A stretch of DNA of 64,000 nucleotides. Source: Myotis daubentonii (taxonomy: Eukaryota > Chordata > Mammalia > Chiroptera > Vespertilionidae). Positions within the stretch are counted from its first letter, which is position 1, and each line of letters begins with the position of its first letter. The notes beneath the pieces were generated by a model. The model saw nothing but the letters and a program-made list of their open reading frames with translations, made no database searches and had not been told where the DNA came from. A program made the translations under genes and the position numbers. The stretch covers positions 34,127,796 through 34,191,795 of the forward strand of contig NC_081842.1 of NCBI RefSeq assembly GCF_963259705.1. Reading direction: 5' to 3'. Positions 23,561-34,830 of the stretch are shown here, in pieces.

Positions 23561-24194
23561 TGATGCTTCTTTTACTTGAAAACAAACAAAATCAATGTGA
23601 ATCAATACCTGCTTTAAGAAACTCTTCTAGAATTCATACATTGGAAACGTGCCACATATTCTGTGGAATGCTGTCTTACCACCCCCCACAAATTAATCCA
23701 AATTTATTTTCTTAAAAATATCTAAGTCTATATCTATAGATATGGATTCATCCAAATAGGTATAATATAGAAAATACATATACATATGTATATAAAGTAA
23801 ATATCTACACATATAAGTGTGCAACATTTAACTGAAATGTTCAAAATTATTTGTAAGAACATACCAGAAAAAAATTGAGAACCACTAGCCTAATGTAATA
23901 TGTTAGAAGTTATTCTGACAATTTGATTGATATAGGCATACTTATTTTCACAGTTTTCCTTGGTTGCTTTAAAAATAAAATATACATGTTATTTATTATA
24001 AGTCCTCATGAAATGGCAGATGTTATTCATAGAAAGTTAATATGGTGTCTTATACACTGATATTATGTAATCTAATTATAGTTAAAGTATTTTAAATGCA
24101 AAATCAAATTTACTGGAATCATCTTAGACACTGGTTAATAGATGTTTTTTTCTGGAATGTACATAGATTTATTCTTAAAAGTCAAAATTGAAAA
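23561..24194. other. Unique AT-rich DNA
   Basis: No feature seen apart from TATACATA-rich text near 23780-23800. Confidence 0.4.
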
Positions 24195-24400
24195 TAATTC
24201 AATATTCATCCACAATAAAATGGATAAACAGTTGTACAATTATGTGATGGAATATTCCACAGCAATGAAAAAGAACAAACTATACTCCATGGAGCAACAT
24301 GAATTAATCTTACAAACTTAATATTGAATGAGTTTCTAAAAAAGAATAGAAAGTGACACTTTATTTTTTTACTAATTTAGACTTTAAGTTACCACCCCTA
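24195..24400 (+). mobile_element. Old L1 ORF2 3' fragment
   Basis: The words AATATTCATCCACAATAAAA, TGGAATATTCCACAGCAATG and AAGAACAAACTATACTCCAT correspond to the coding sense of the W-Y-M-E-Y-Y region of old L1 elements. It is degraded. Confidence 0.65.
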
Positions 24401-24482
24401 TAATTACTGAAATTTATGAAAAATGGGATGTAGTTACAAAAATAATGTTATTGTAAAAACAACAAATAACGTGTTAGTGTAC

Positions 24483-24700
24483 CAGCCGTGGGCAAACTAC
24501 GGCCAGCGGGCTGGATCCGGCCCGTTTGAAATGAATAAAACTAAAAAAAAAAAAAAAAGACCGTACCCTTTTATGTAATGATGTTTACTTTGAATTTATA
24601 TTAGTTCACACAAACACTCCATCCATGCTTTTGTTCCGGCCCTCCGGTCCAGTTTAGGAACCCATTGTGGCCCTCGAGTCAAAAAGTTTGCCCACCCCTG
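24483..24700 (-). mobile_element. Non-autonomous hAT MITE, family B
   Basis: It begins CAGCCGTGGGCAAACTACGG and ends AAGTTTGCCCACCCCTG, with the internal GGATCCGGCCCGTTTGAAAT and an A-rich tract at 24543-24557. It is the inverse of the copy at 53468-53683. No clear 8-bp duplication was found. Confidence 0.88.
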
Positions 24701-25970
24701 GTAGACAATACTATATATACTATAACTGACATGTATATAATGCTTTAAACTTTTTCCTAAATTATCATTCAATTGTTTCTGATTAGTTAATAAAATGCCT
24801 TATATTAGATAACTATAATATCTGCACATATACATGTACACATGCTTACATATATATGTACTTAACATATATTCATTACTTAGCATCTGATTACTTAGCT
24901 CTCTTACATGAAGTTAAATGTGTAGAGTTATTTATTATTTATATTTTCTAATTTCCAACCAGATGTAGGAATTAGAATCAGTGAACAAAAAGCAAAACAT
25001 TTCATATGGTATGCTAATTTATGTTTACAAGTTTTACTGCATATTAGAACCAACCTCTTTGGGAACAAATACTACATCATATCTACTGTTGAATCCTCAG
25101 ATTCTTATATGATGACTGATAGACATATGGTGGGAATTTGACAAATATTTGTAGCATTCATTAATGAATGATTGATTGATTTAATGAACAGCAATTATTA
25201 CTAATCATTCTTGAAGTGTATGCTTCATCTTTTTTGAATAAGCACTTTTAGCAAGATTTATAAAATTTGGAAATGATGTAAATACTTTAATCTTTGCATC
25301 TGAAACAGTTTCTGAAAGAGACCAACAGCAGAATGCTTTTAGAAATTAGTTAATTGAGTCCATTTATTAACTGAACAAGCATTGTGCTTTAAAAGAATTG
25401 GTGTTCAATGCAGCTAATGGGATGAAAGGAAGGAAGGGAGTCATTTGCTCCTCTGAAAAGTTAGGGAAGCCAACATGGTGTTATGATATTTTATGGCTGT
25501 AGTTCTCTGCCTCCAGGGTCTCATAAATATTGATTACTTGATAGTAGAGTGAGATAAGCTGGGGAATCAGCTAAGGAGAAGGCCAAGGAGAACAAAAAAC
25601 CTATGTGGCCGGAAGACATAAGTCAACGCAGAAGCAAGCGGATCTCTGCCTTTGTACAGCAGAGTACAACTCGAGCAGGAACTTTGTCCTCTGGTGATGG
25701 TAGTCATGGTATAAGTTGAAGATAGATTTTAGGGAGGTATTGGAAAAAGCCAAAACTTTATAATAAGATGTATGACAATTATTTTTCTTCTTTTAATTTG
25801 TATGTGGAAGAAGGGTTTGGATAAGCTTAATATTGTAGCTTTTAGTAGTTAAAACAATTAGATAAAATAACTACATTTATAATTATAAATCTATTATCTG
25901 TTTGCTCTAAAATTTCTGGGATTTTTTTTTCTTTCTGTATACAAGCCTGCTTGATACTGGTGTGGGAGTT
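24701..25970. other. Repeat-poor AT-rich DNA
   Basis: No gene seen. GATT/AATG-rich short runs occur near 25160-25185. The part after 25400 may belong to the L2 fossil that follows, but I cannot show it. Confidence 0.35.
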
Positions 25971-25979
25971 CAAGGAAGA

Positions 25980-27160
25980 ATAAACAAGACAGGTAGAAGC
26001 TTAGAGGCATAAGAGAATATGGAGCATTTAGGAAACTGTTGTAAGACGTCATAGGTGATGGAAATAAAACTGAAGGAATATGCAGGGCCAGATGATGAAA
26101 GGTCATTAGGTCCTAAGGTAAAGAGTCTGCGCCTTGTCAACCATTTTAGTGGAGTAAAAGATTAAAGTTGTATTTTGAAGAGTTACTCTGACATTTCTAT
26201 GGAGGGTGAGTGGAATGGGCTTTACCACCAATAGGGAAAGTAATACAATATTTCAGTATACTAGGAAAGGTAAAATATTAATTTACATGTAGATGGTAGA
26301 ATACATAAGTATTAATTATGGATTGATTTTGAGTTGGAGAAAGAAGGAGGAATTTAAGGTGTTACCTGAGTCATTGTGGGATCTATAAATGGCGGTGACT
26401 TTGACTAAGTTAAGGAAGGGGGTAGGGAGAACTAACTGGTTTTGATAGATTCATGTTTTGATTTGTTAATATTGAGGTGTCTGTGTAACATCTAATGGAA
26501 TGAGCATTGACAGCCAGTTGAATTTATTGCTCAGAATTCAGGAGAGAAATCTGGACTAGAAATGTGGACATGGATATTACTTACATGGTGGTCGGTGAAA
26601 GCAAGGAAAGTGAGATGAGGCCAAGAACGATAACAATATGAGGGATAAACATGGAAATGGATCTCCAGAAGGGACCTGTGATTGAATAATGAAAGAGGAA
26701 AAGCAAAGAGAGTAGAAGCATGGAAGTCAAAGGTGTTGTAGGTTTCAAGGAGTTAGTAATCAACACTGTCATGTGTTGAAGATAGGCCAAGTAAAACATG
26801 GACAGAAAAGTGAAAATTGGATTTGGAAATAGTATGTCAACACAGTAAAAAGGATTGAAACCAGCTGAAGTGAAGGAAACAAGTGTAGACTATCCTTTCA
26901 AAAAGATGTCTGTTGTTTGTTACGTGAAAAAGACTGCGTTGACACACAATAGAAAAAATACTGAATAGAAAGGGATCATTTGAAGACAGAAAAAATAAAG
27001 GCTAAGATGAAATGATTTGGTGGAGGAGAGTTTCTGAGTAGATGGAAGGAATGAAATCCATAACACAGATGGTGGTATATTTGGCCTTGGGTAAGAGTGA
27101 AGATGAAGGCAGTAAGAAAATAAAGGAAGGAGGAAGAGGGGGAAGGAAAGAGGAGGAGAC
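25980..27160 (-). mobile_element. L2 LINE fossil, antisense
   Basis: Antisense L2 ORF2 landmarks appear in order: GGGCCAGATGATGAAAGGTC near 26083, AGAGTTACTCTGACATTTCT near 26178, TTGAGGTGTCTGTGTAACAT near 26472, ATTCAGGAGAGAAATCTGGA near 26536, AAGATAGGCCAAGTAAAACA near 26779 and CAAGTGTAGACTATCCTTTC near 26879. The GGAAGGAGGAAGAGGGGGAA purine tract near 27125 is also in place. Confidence 0.7.
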
Positions 27161-27229
27161 GGAACTGATACATACTATAAAACCACAACCCAGTTTTACA
27201 AGCAAAAGGAGTATTTATTAGCTCTCATA

Positions 27230-27435
27230 CTTGTGTGGTTCTGGGCTGGAACTGCCTTCCATGGAGCTAGGTACTAGATTTGGTTCAGAGGGACTGGAGC
27301 ATATTCCAGGGCGGCCACATATTGTTTGTGTGAGTTTAGGCAATTCCTCTTCTCTGACCCTCCACTATTTTCTTTTGTTATTTGTACAAATGAAATGTGC
27401 AAAACATGTGAACATCAGAGCTGGCCACAAACTAG
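27230..27435 (+). mobile_element. Possible MIR SINE remnant
   Basis: GTGTGAGTTTAGGCAATTCC followed by TCTCTGACCC and TTTGTACAAATGAAATGTGC keeps the order of the MIR centre, but divergence is high. Confidence 0.4.
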
Positions 27436-28139
27436 GCATTGCATTATGAATTTGCAGACTCAGAATCAGATGAATGACATTAAACTGATATAGAAAACAA
27501 ATACATGACTTCTAGGAAAAGAAATGAAGAATGGGTTTTCATTTGAAATTAATATCTAACATTCACTGAACAGAAAATGTAAAATAAACCAAAGCCCAAT
27601 TACTTCTCTCCAGTTTTGAAATATTTTAAAGATGAACCTGCCATATTGCTGATGTTCTGCACACATGCAATGCAGATTTGAATAAACTGATGAAGAATAT
27701 AAGAAGAGGAATCAGTCCAAGATGTTAATCCATGGGTATGGATAGATACTAAGCCAGATTTATAGCAGTTACTTTCTGTATCTCATTACTTAATTAGCCA
27801 ATCAAGGACACCAACGAAATTTAGCTTGATTAAATTGGTAGTAAATTTAGTAAATTTTTAATTTATCAATAGAAAATCTAGATAATTTGGCTAGGTGATA
27901 GTTCTTGCTTTTTAATTATTCTATTTAATTAGACACTCACTTATCTAAGCTCTTTTAATAAATGTTACTTGAGTTTAGTAACAATAGAGTCTTTGGAACT
28001 ACCTAGACTGTAGCCAGATTCCAAACTATTGAGTTCATTTGTTTATCACAGGAGAAGTAAAATAAGATTGAGTATTAAGTAAATTAGTGTTGCATGAACA
28101 CAATGAGCTCCTATGTGTGTACCCAAATACTTATAGTGT
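27436..28139. other. Unique AT-rich DNA
   Basis: No gene or confident repeat was seen. Confidence 0.4.
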
Positions 28140-28332
28140 CAGCGGTTCTCAACTTGTGGGTAGCGACCATCGGAAAACACATATAGCATATCAGATATTT
28201 ACATTACGATTCATAACAGTAGCAAAATTACAGTTATGAAGTAGCAATGAAAATAATTTTATGGTTGGTGGTCACCACAACATGAGGAACTGTATTAAAG
28301 GGTCGCGCCATTAGGAAGGTTGAGAACCACTG
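28140..28332 (-). mobile_element. SPIN-type hAT MITE
   Basis: The ends CAGCGGTTCTCAACTTGTGG and GGAAGGTTGAGAACCACTG match SPIN termini. The interior keeps GACCATCGGAAAACACATAT and CAACATGAGGAACTGTATTA. A block near the left end is missing compared with the copies at 3025 and 57010. No convincing 8-bp duplication was found. Confidence 0.92.
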
Positions 28333-28525
28333 AGTGTATCTATTACATGCCAGGCACTCTTCTAAATGCTTCACATATATTAACTCATTTGAATATTCTC
28401 AAACATACCTTGAGATGGATAGATTATTGTTATTATTATTAGTCTAGTCATAATACTTCAATTTTTCAGATGAGGAAATTGAGGCATAGATAGCTCACAT
28501 TCAAACCAAGTCACCCTGGCTCCGG
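28333..28525 (-). mobile_element. MIR SINE, antisense
   Basis: ATTACATGCCAGGCACTCTT, CATATATTAACTCATTTGAA and GATGAGGAAATTGAGGCATA run in reverse MIR order, starting directly at the SPIN right end. Confidence 0.85.
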
Positions 28526-28685
28526 AACAATTATGCCTTCAATATATGCCATTTTTTGAGAGGTTTTACTTTAAGAATTTTTATTTTTTCTAGAATTTGA
28601 TAAGATTCAGTAGTGATTTGTAACAACTAAAGAAATACTTTTAGTGGCAGGTCCTCAAATTTTAAAATGATGTTTGTCATTATTA

Positions 28686-29040
28686 TCTATCTATATAAAA
28701 GACTAAGTGACCAATTATCCATTGGACCTACCAACCGGCCAGTACATATGATGCACACTGGCAATTTAAAAATAAATGTTGACTCACGCATGCATGATAC
28801 ATATAAAGCTCTTGCTGGCGCCAATCTCATGCAAAGCCAGAATGTATCTGAAGACCAGCTATTGGCACAACATACCTCTGAAGCTGGAAGAAAGCAACAT
28901 CATCGACAAAATATTGTTTATTTATTAATCAATTTATATATTATTTTCATATACATTTTACTAATTTTTTTCATATTTGAAACTTCTATTATAAACGTCA
29001 AATAGCAATATTAAACTATTTTGTATTTTAATTTTATAAT
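28686..29040 (+). mobile_element. Helitron 5'-end fragment with a 112-codon frame
   Basis: TC at 28686 followed by TATCTATATAAAAGACTAAG and GACCAATTATCC is a HeliBat-like 5' end, and the host base before it is A. The sequence then leaves the usual non-autonomous body after about 28765. A frame of 112 codons (28667-29005) spans it; its central part (about residues 42-82) is polar, and the C-terminal third is AT-derived and hydrophobic. I recognise no Rep or helicase motif. It could be the 5' piece of an autonomous element or a chance frame. No 3' end was found. Confidence 0.5.
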
Positions 29041-29050
29041 TATATATATA

Positions 29051-29519
29051 CTAGAGGCCCGGTGCACAAAAATTTGTGCACTGGGGGTGGGGGGGAGTCC
29101 CTCAGCCTGGCCTGTGCCCTCTCACAATCTGGGTCCCCTCAGGGGATGACCACCTGCTGGCTTAGGCCTGCTCCCTGGGGGATTGGGCCTAAGCTGGCAA
29201 TCAGACATCTCTCTGGCAGCCCGGCAGCCCTCAGGGGATGTCCACTTGCCAGCGGAAGGCAGACCTAAGCTGCAGTCGGACATCCTTAGCGCTGCTGAGG
29301 AGGCAGGAGAGGCTCCCACCACCACCGCTGTACTGGCAGCCATCAACCTGGCTTGTGGCTGAGCAGAGCTCCCCCCAGTGGGAGTGCACTGACCACCAGA
29401 GGGCAGCTCCTGCATTGAGCGTCTGCCCCCTGGATGTCAGTGTGTGTCATAGTGACCAGTCATTCCCAGTCTTTCTGCTGTTAGAGTCAGTTTGCATATT
29501 ACCCTTTTACTATATAGGA
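29051..29519 (-). mobile_element. HeliBat-type Helitron
   Basis: CTAG at 29051-29054 is followed by the GTGCACAAAAATTTGTGCAC hairpin. The 5' end reads TCCTATATAGTAAAAGGGTA in minus sense from 29519. CTCF-like words lie at 29393-29406 (CCACCAGAGGGCAG) and, weaker, 29422-29435. Its 5' end abuts the next Helitron. Confidence 0.93.
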
Positions 29520-29893
29520 TAGAAGCCTGGTGCACGGGTGGGGGGCGGCTGGTTTGCCCTGAAGGATGTCCCGGATCAGGGTGGGGGTCCCACTTGGGTG
29601 CCTGGCCAGCCTGGGTGAGGGGCTGTTGGCTATTTGCAGCTGGATGAGGAGCTGATGGCTGTTTTCAGGCTGGCCTCACCCCCTTTGGGGTGGGGGTCCC
29701 CACTGGGGTGCCTGGCCATCCTGGGTGAGGGGCTGAGGGCCGTTTTCAGGCTGGCCTGTGACTGAAGCTCCCAGCCTCTCCTTTTTTTTTATTTATTTTT
29801 TATTCTGGGATTTATTTATCTTCTATAATTGAAACTCTGTTGCCTTCACTGGCGCTCCCAGATCTGAGGCCGCGGCTGGCTGAAAGCAGGTAT
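29520..29893 (-). mobile_element. Helitron 3' part, 5' end missing
   Basis: From 29520 it matches, in minus sense, the 3' part of the element at 32497-33117 (GTGCACCAGGCTTCTA terminus, repeated GGGTGGGGGTCCC blocks, TGCAGCTGG). It stops near 29893 without a TC start. The junction with the previous element recurs at 33117/33118. Confidence 0.8.
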
Positions 29894-30007
29894 GGCAGGA
29901 TACATTGTGAATACATTAATTTACTATCTTTATGAGCATTGTTATATTTTGAAAAAAATAATTGTAGCTATTAGATGTTGAATTGCTCAAAACATATGAG
30001 GATTTTT

Positions 30008-30225
30008 TTTTTAAAATATATTTTATTGATTTTTTACAGAGAGGAAGGGAGAGAGATAGAGAGTTAGAAACATCGATGAGAGAGAAACATCGATCAGCTG
30101 CCTCCTGCACATCTCCCACTGGGGATTTGCCCGCAACCCAGGTACATGCCCTTGACCGGAATCGAACCTGGGACCTTTCAGTCCACAGGCTGACGCTCTA
30201 TCCACTGAGCCAAACCGGTTTCGGC
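30008..30225 (-). mobile_element. VES SINE with perfect target duplication
   Basis: On the minus strand: head GGCCGAAACCGGTTTGGCTC, A box, B box GGTTCGATTCC, CT-rich segment and an A-rich tail. The 15-bp host duplication CATATGAGGATTTTT is exact at 29993-30007 and 30226-30240. It is a recent insertion. Confidence 0.96.
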
Positions 30226-30240
30226 CATATGAGGATTTTT

Positions 30241-30723
30241 AAGGTTTTTTAGAGACACTCCCAAATTGGTCTCTAGGAAATGTATTATTCCAGTTTATAC
30301 TATCAACAGCAGAGTTTGAAAGTACTCATCTAATCACACCCTAATTAGCATGAATAGTTTCATTTTAAAAATATTTGACACTTTGATAAGTGACAAAGTT
30401 ACATTTCATTGGCACATGAATTTTTTTATTTTTTTATATTAATAGACAAAACACTTATGTTTGTTAGTGATTTTTATTTCTTTTATGAATTGCTGAGTTC
30501 TTTTGTTATTTATCTCTTTCTTATTAATTTATATATAGTGACTTTGTTTTTCCAATCTTTTTCCACTGTCCCTAAATTGTCAATAGTCTTTCAATTTTTG
30601 TTTATGGTGACATTTTGTGATTGCCCTCTGTGTGCTATTTTTAATTTTGATGGCATATTTGGAAATATCTTCCTCACTCTTAGATAATTACTCTGTATAA
30701 ATTTTTAGTGCTTTTATGCCTTC
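30241..30723. other. AT-rich stretch, probably old L1, no gene called
   Basis: The 92-codon frame (30409-30687) is phenylalanine- and tyrosine-rich because the DNA is T-rich. The wording resembles antisense L1 3' text, but too weakly to call a family. Confidence 0.35.
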
Positions 30724-30942
30724 ATTTTTTAAAAATAAGATTTTATTGATTTTTCAGAGAGAGATAGGAATGGAGAGGAATAGACAGATAAAAACATTCT
30801 ACAGAGAGAAATATCAGGCTGCCTTCTACACACTCCCCACTGGGGATATAGCCTGCAACCCAGGCATGTGCCTTGACCAGGAATTGAACCTAGACCTCTT
30901 GGTGCATGGGCAACACTCATCCACTGAGCCATACGAGCAGGG
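30724..30942 (-). mobile_element. VES-family SINE, diverged
   Basis: The minus strand carries the GCCCTGCTCGTATGGCTCAG head, a degenerate B box (GGTTCAATTCC) and the Y-rich tail near 30730-30780. It is older than the copy at 30008. Confidence 0.88.
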
Positions 30943-31779
30943 CATATACTTTCATATGTTATAATTAAACTTCAATATTCCTGAATTTCTCTTTTATAGA
31001 AAGTGTGAGGAAGAGTTCACATTTCTTTCCAAAGTACTTTTGAAATTATTAATTAATATTCAATACAAATGGTTTACTATACAGCACTTGCCCCTTACCC
31101 CCAACACACACACACATCTACCTTTCTCTTCTGGTTTTGGTAATTTTTTCTATTCCTAACCCCATCTTCCCTGTCTCCACATCTCCCATACAGTATCAAA
31201 AATTTCCTGGATATTTGTATAGGTTTTTCTTTTTAAGTGAATGATGGGAACATTTTTATATTTCCTCAAAAATTGATCTTACCCCTTGGTATTTTGAATA
31301 AAAACGATTGATTTGTAATGTTTCTCTATGAGGTTGTTTTAGGTAAATTGGTCAGGGATGGGCACTCTTTTCCTCCCGCCTCTTTCCCCACCCCCATCCC
31401 TTTTTCCCTATTATTGACTACTCGGCTAAACCCCTTATGAGGACAGCATAGATGACAGCCCCTGTTGGCTCCAATGAGCCAGGGCTTGAGGGAGTGGATA
31501 AAACCTAGGGAGTAGGGTAAGATCCAAACACCACAAAATCATAGAAAGTTTATGTTGCTCCACAGAATAAATCCTCAGGTCAAGGCTTCACTCTCTGACC
31601 CTGAGGAGAAATAGCATTAGGAGAGAATATCACATCAGGGGGCCCATGAACATATGAAACAGAATCACATTTTTTTTTCACTACTATCGAACTGAATTTT
31701 AGCATTTCTTTAAATAATGTATGTAGACATTGTGAGAAATGGCTCACCTGTCCGAATTTCAAATGATGGACTGGGAAAC
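30943..31779. other. Unique DNA, no gene seen
   Basis: A short (AC)n run lies near 31103-31114. Short frames have no recognisable motifs. Confidence 0.35.
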
Positions 31780-32120
31780 GGAAACATGGCAAAAATGAGA
31801 CTTTTAATAACACTCTCAGAGCAGGCGCCCATTGTACCGGAACACATGTGGAGTAGGGAACAGAGCCTATTTACTTAGTCCCTCCTCCAGTTCCTCATTG
31901 GCTGAGTCCTATGAGATCACCTGTTTCCTAATACCTTGCCTAGGTCTTGCTGTCTCCCATTGGGCCATTAAAATATTGGGCTGAGACCTTTCTAGCTGTC
32001 TCTACCTCCCTTTGTTTAGGGGAATCTTTCTGGAAAATGTACTATTGTCCATGTGAACAGCTCTCATACTCTCTTCCCAACCCCCCGCATCCTGTTTGCT
32101 CTGAGGAAATTCAGTAACTG
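31780..32120 (-). mobile_element. Possible solitary retroviral-type LTR
   Basis: In minus sense two CCAAT boxes (near 31965 and 31902) are followed by a TAAATA element near 31877 and, about 70 bp on, TATTAAAAGTCTC near 31805, an arrangement like U3-R of an endogenous retroviral LTR. I could not define TG/CA ends or a target duplication, and no viral coding is present. A chance promoter-like arrangement is possible. Confidence 0.3.
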
Positions 32121-32287
32121 CCTGGCCACATGCTGTTTCTTTTCTATAAAGATGAATCAGAGGCATGTTTCTTACAAACATTATCACAATATACACTACA
32201 GATGTTTTCAGTGATAGCTATCAATAGATGTGTCATCACCATTTATAGTTGGAGATATCTCAAATATTATTTCTACTTATTATTATT

Positions 32288-32397
32288 GGCATGCAGGAGG
32301 CAGCCAATCAGTGATGCTCCATCTCATTGATGTTTGTATCTCTCTATCACTCGCCTCTCTCTCTCTCAAAATCAATAAAAACATATTAAAAAATAAA
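32288..32397 (+). mobile_element. VES SINE, 5' truncated
   Basis: Only the 3' part is present: GCAGGAGGCAGCCAATCAG, the CTCTCTATCACTCGCCTCTC tract and CAATAAAAACATATT. The tRNA-like head is missing. Confidence 0.85.
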
Positions 32398-32496
32398 TGC
32401 ATACATACATAGGCTATGTCATGAGATTTTAAAATATTTTGATTATTGAATTCAATTCTTTACCTTGCAATGCTGTATTTTATTTAATATACCATA

Positions 32497-33117
32497 TCCT
32501 ATCTAATAAAAGAGAAACATGGTAATTAGCCGTACGGCCGCTACCCTTCCCATTGGCTAATCAGTGAGATATTCAAATTAACTGCCAACCAAGATGGCAG
32601 CCGGCAGCCAGGCAGCTGACGCGAACAGGGAGGCTTGCTTGCTTCAGTGAAGGAGGAAGCCAACTTCCCTGCCTGCCTTGCCGGCCTCTCAGCTGCACTC
32701 TAAGCAACATTGTAACAAATATAGAAGCTAAACAAAACCCGGGGCTTCAGCCAGCAGGACCGTAACATTGTTTCAAATACAGAAGGTAAACAAAGGCCAG
32801 AAACCTGCTTTCAGCAGTGGAGGTCTCATAGCTGGAGCCTAGCCTCAGAGCTAAAGCTGGCCCAGAAGAAAAAAAAAGGAAAACAGGAGCGGTTGGGAGC
32901 TTCAGTCACCCACCAGCCTGAAAATGGCCCTCAGCCCCTCACCCAGGCTGGCCAGGCACCCCAGTGGGGACCCCCACCCTAAAGGGGGTGTGACCAGATG
33001 CAAACAGCCATCATCCCCTCACCCAGGCTGGCCAGGCACCCAAGCGGGACCCCCACCCTGATCCAGGACACCCTTCAGGGCAAACCAGCCGGACCCCACC
33101 TGTGCACCAGGCTTCTA
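32497..33117 (+). mobile_element. HeliBat-type Helitron, array member 1
   Basis: It begins TCCTATCTAATAAAAGAGAA after a host A and ends in GTGCACCAGGCTTCTA, where the expected final CTAG has lost its G. It holds a YY1-like CAAGATGGC word near 32590 and repeated GGCCAGGCACCC blocks. The next Helitron starts at the following base. Confidence 0.88.
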
Positions 33118-33794
33118 TCCTATGTAGTAAAAGGGTAATATGCCTCCCAGCACCGGGATCAGCAGAGCAGCGCGGCCTCCCAGCACCGGGATCAGCATGA
33201 CAGGGGGCAGCACCCAAACACCCTGATCGCCCTGCGGCTCTGTGTGTGACAGGGGGCAGGGCCACAACCTCCCTATTTGCCCTGCTCTGTTCGTGACAGG
33301 GGGGAGCTCCTCAATCCCCTGATCGGCCCTGCTCTGTGCGTGACAGGGGGGAGCTCCCCAACCCCCTGATTGACCCTGCTCTGTGTGTGACAGGGTACCG
33401 AGCCCCAACCCCCCTGATGGGCCCTGCTCTGTGCGTGACAGGGGGTGGCGCTGCAACCTCCCCATCGACCCTACCTTGAGTGTGACAGGGGGCGGTGCCC
33501 CAACCCCCCAATCGGCCCTACCCTGAGTGTGACTAGGGGTGGCATCACAACCTCCTGATCCACCCTGCTCTGTGCATGACAGGGGGCGCCGCCCCAACTC
33601 CCCAATCGGCCCTGCTCTGAGCAAGACCAGGGGCTGCACCTAGGGATTGGGCCTGCCCTCTGCCACCCGGGAGCAGGCCTAAGCCAGCAGGTAATTATCT
33701 CCCAAGCAGTCCCAGACTGAGAGAGTGCACAGGCCGGGCTGAGAGACCCTCTCTCCCCCCTGAGTGCACAAATTGTTGTACACTGGGCCTCTAG
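33118..33794 (+). mobile_element. HeliBat-type Helitron with minisatellite, array member 2
   Basis: It starts TCCTATGTAGTAAAAGGGTA and ends with the hairpin and CTAG at 33791-33794. Most of the body is a 47-bp minisatellite. Its layout matches, in inverse orientation, the 3' half of the 1.42-kb element at 43851-45273. Confidence 0.9.
33196..33650 (+). repeat. 47-bp GC-rich minisatellite
   Basis: Units of 47 bp can be phased on GTGACAGG (for example 33246 and 33293) with the CCCTGCTCTGTG word in most units; there are about ten imperfect copies. Because 47 is not a multiple of three, a frame passing through rotates through three readings, which explains the 174-codon antisense frame at 33115-33639. 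Confidence 0.9.
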
Positions 33795-34107
33795 TCCTAT
33801 TTAATAAAAGCCCAGTGACCAAATGGTGGAATGACCAGACCAACTGGTCAACCAGACTCTATGACGCGCACTGACCACCAGGGACAGACGCTCAATGCAG
33901 AAGCTGCCCCCTGGTAGTCAGTGCACTCCCACAAAGGGACGCTGCTCAGCTGACTGGGATGACCTGCACTCCCACAGCAGGAGCAGCCACTCAGAGGGTG
34001 GGTCCACCGCCGCTCGGCTGACCAGGTTGAGCGGTGCTCCCACAGTGGGCCAATTCCCGCAGGCCACGCCCCCACCAGTGCACGAATCCCATGCACCGGG
34101 CCTCTAG
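33795..34107 (+). mobile_element. HeliBat-type Helitron, array member 3
   Basis: It starts TCCTATTTAATAAAAGCCCA directly after the CTAG of the previous element and ends GTGCACGAATCCCATGCACC...CTAG at 34104-34107, followed by host T. CTCF-like words lie at 33875-33887 and 33904-33917. Confidence 0.94.
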
Positions 34108-34216
34108 TTTACAAATATTTTGAGATGATATTTATAGGTGTCATCAGACTGTCAAAGAGGTTCATGGCACACACAAAAAATGCTGAGAACCTTAGATTGT
34201 GATTATTGGTCTAGAG

Positions 34217-34429
34217 CCGTGGTCGGCAAACTGCGGCTCACGAGCCACATGCGGCTCTTTGGCCCCTTGAGTGTGGCTCTTCCACAAAATACTACATGCG
34301 GGTGCACGTACAGTGAGATTGAAACTTTGTGGCCCATGTGCAGAAGTCGGTTTTCGGCCTGGGCGAGTCTATTTTGAAGAAGTACTGTTGATATTTGGCT
34401 CTGTTGACTAATGAATTTGCCGACCACTG
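34217..34429 (+). mobile_element. Non-autonomous hAT MITE, family A, full length
   Basis: Ends CCGTGGTCGGCAAACTGCGG and AATTTGCCGACCACTG. The flanks GTCTAGAG (34209-34216) and GTCGAGGG (34430-34437) agree at six of eight positions, consistent with an aged 8-bp hAT duplication. The interior includes GATTGAAACTTTGTGGCCCA, which the fold-back copy at 55755 carries inverted. Confidence 0.92.
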
Positions 34430-34437
34430 GTCGAGGG

Positions 34438-34830
34438 ACTTGGAGCAAAAGTTGTGGATAAAAGACTTCATGAAGCTTGTTAGTTTCCCTTCTACTTTTT
34501 ATCCCTCCCCATGCATGTGGCTCTCTACCACCCTTATATACTCCTTGGGTACCTGAACAAGAACTCTGAGTCACCACAGCTCTTAAAACAGGCATTATTT
34601 AGCTCAAGGCAATAGCAGAACAGAAGTAAGAGTCTAATTCTAATTATTATTTACTAATTGTTCTAATATTTCCCTCCCACACTCATTGCTGACCTTCTCT
34701 TGCTCAAGGTGCATACCTGAGCAAAACAGTCCTCTTCAGTTTTAGACGTTCTGCTTTCTGTTTCTTTTGAAAAAATCAATATTTCCATGACTTATTCTTT
34801 CTATTGTAACTGATTTGTTACTATGTTACA
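34438..34830. other. Unique DNA, no gene seen
   Basis: The 130-codon antisense frame (34203-34595) runs through the hAT MITE and has no domain. Confidence 0.4.

Noticed and set aside
33115..33639. A 174-codon antisense frame as a protein gene
   Set aside because: It lies wholly in the 47-bp Helitron minisatellite, is open in several phases at once and has no domain.
33196..33650. Regular repeats as a CRISPR array
   Set aside because: Units are contiguous 47-bp tandem copies with no unique spacers, in a mammalian Helitron.
32497..34107. GC-rich interval as a CpG-island promoter
   Set aside because: The GC content comes from three tandem Helitrons and their minisatellite; no transcript start signals or adjoining gene are seen.
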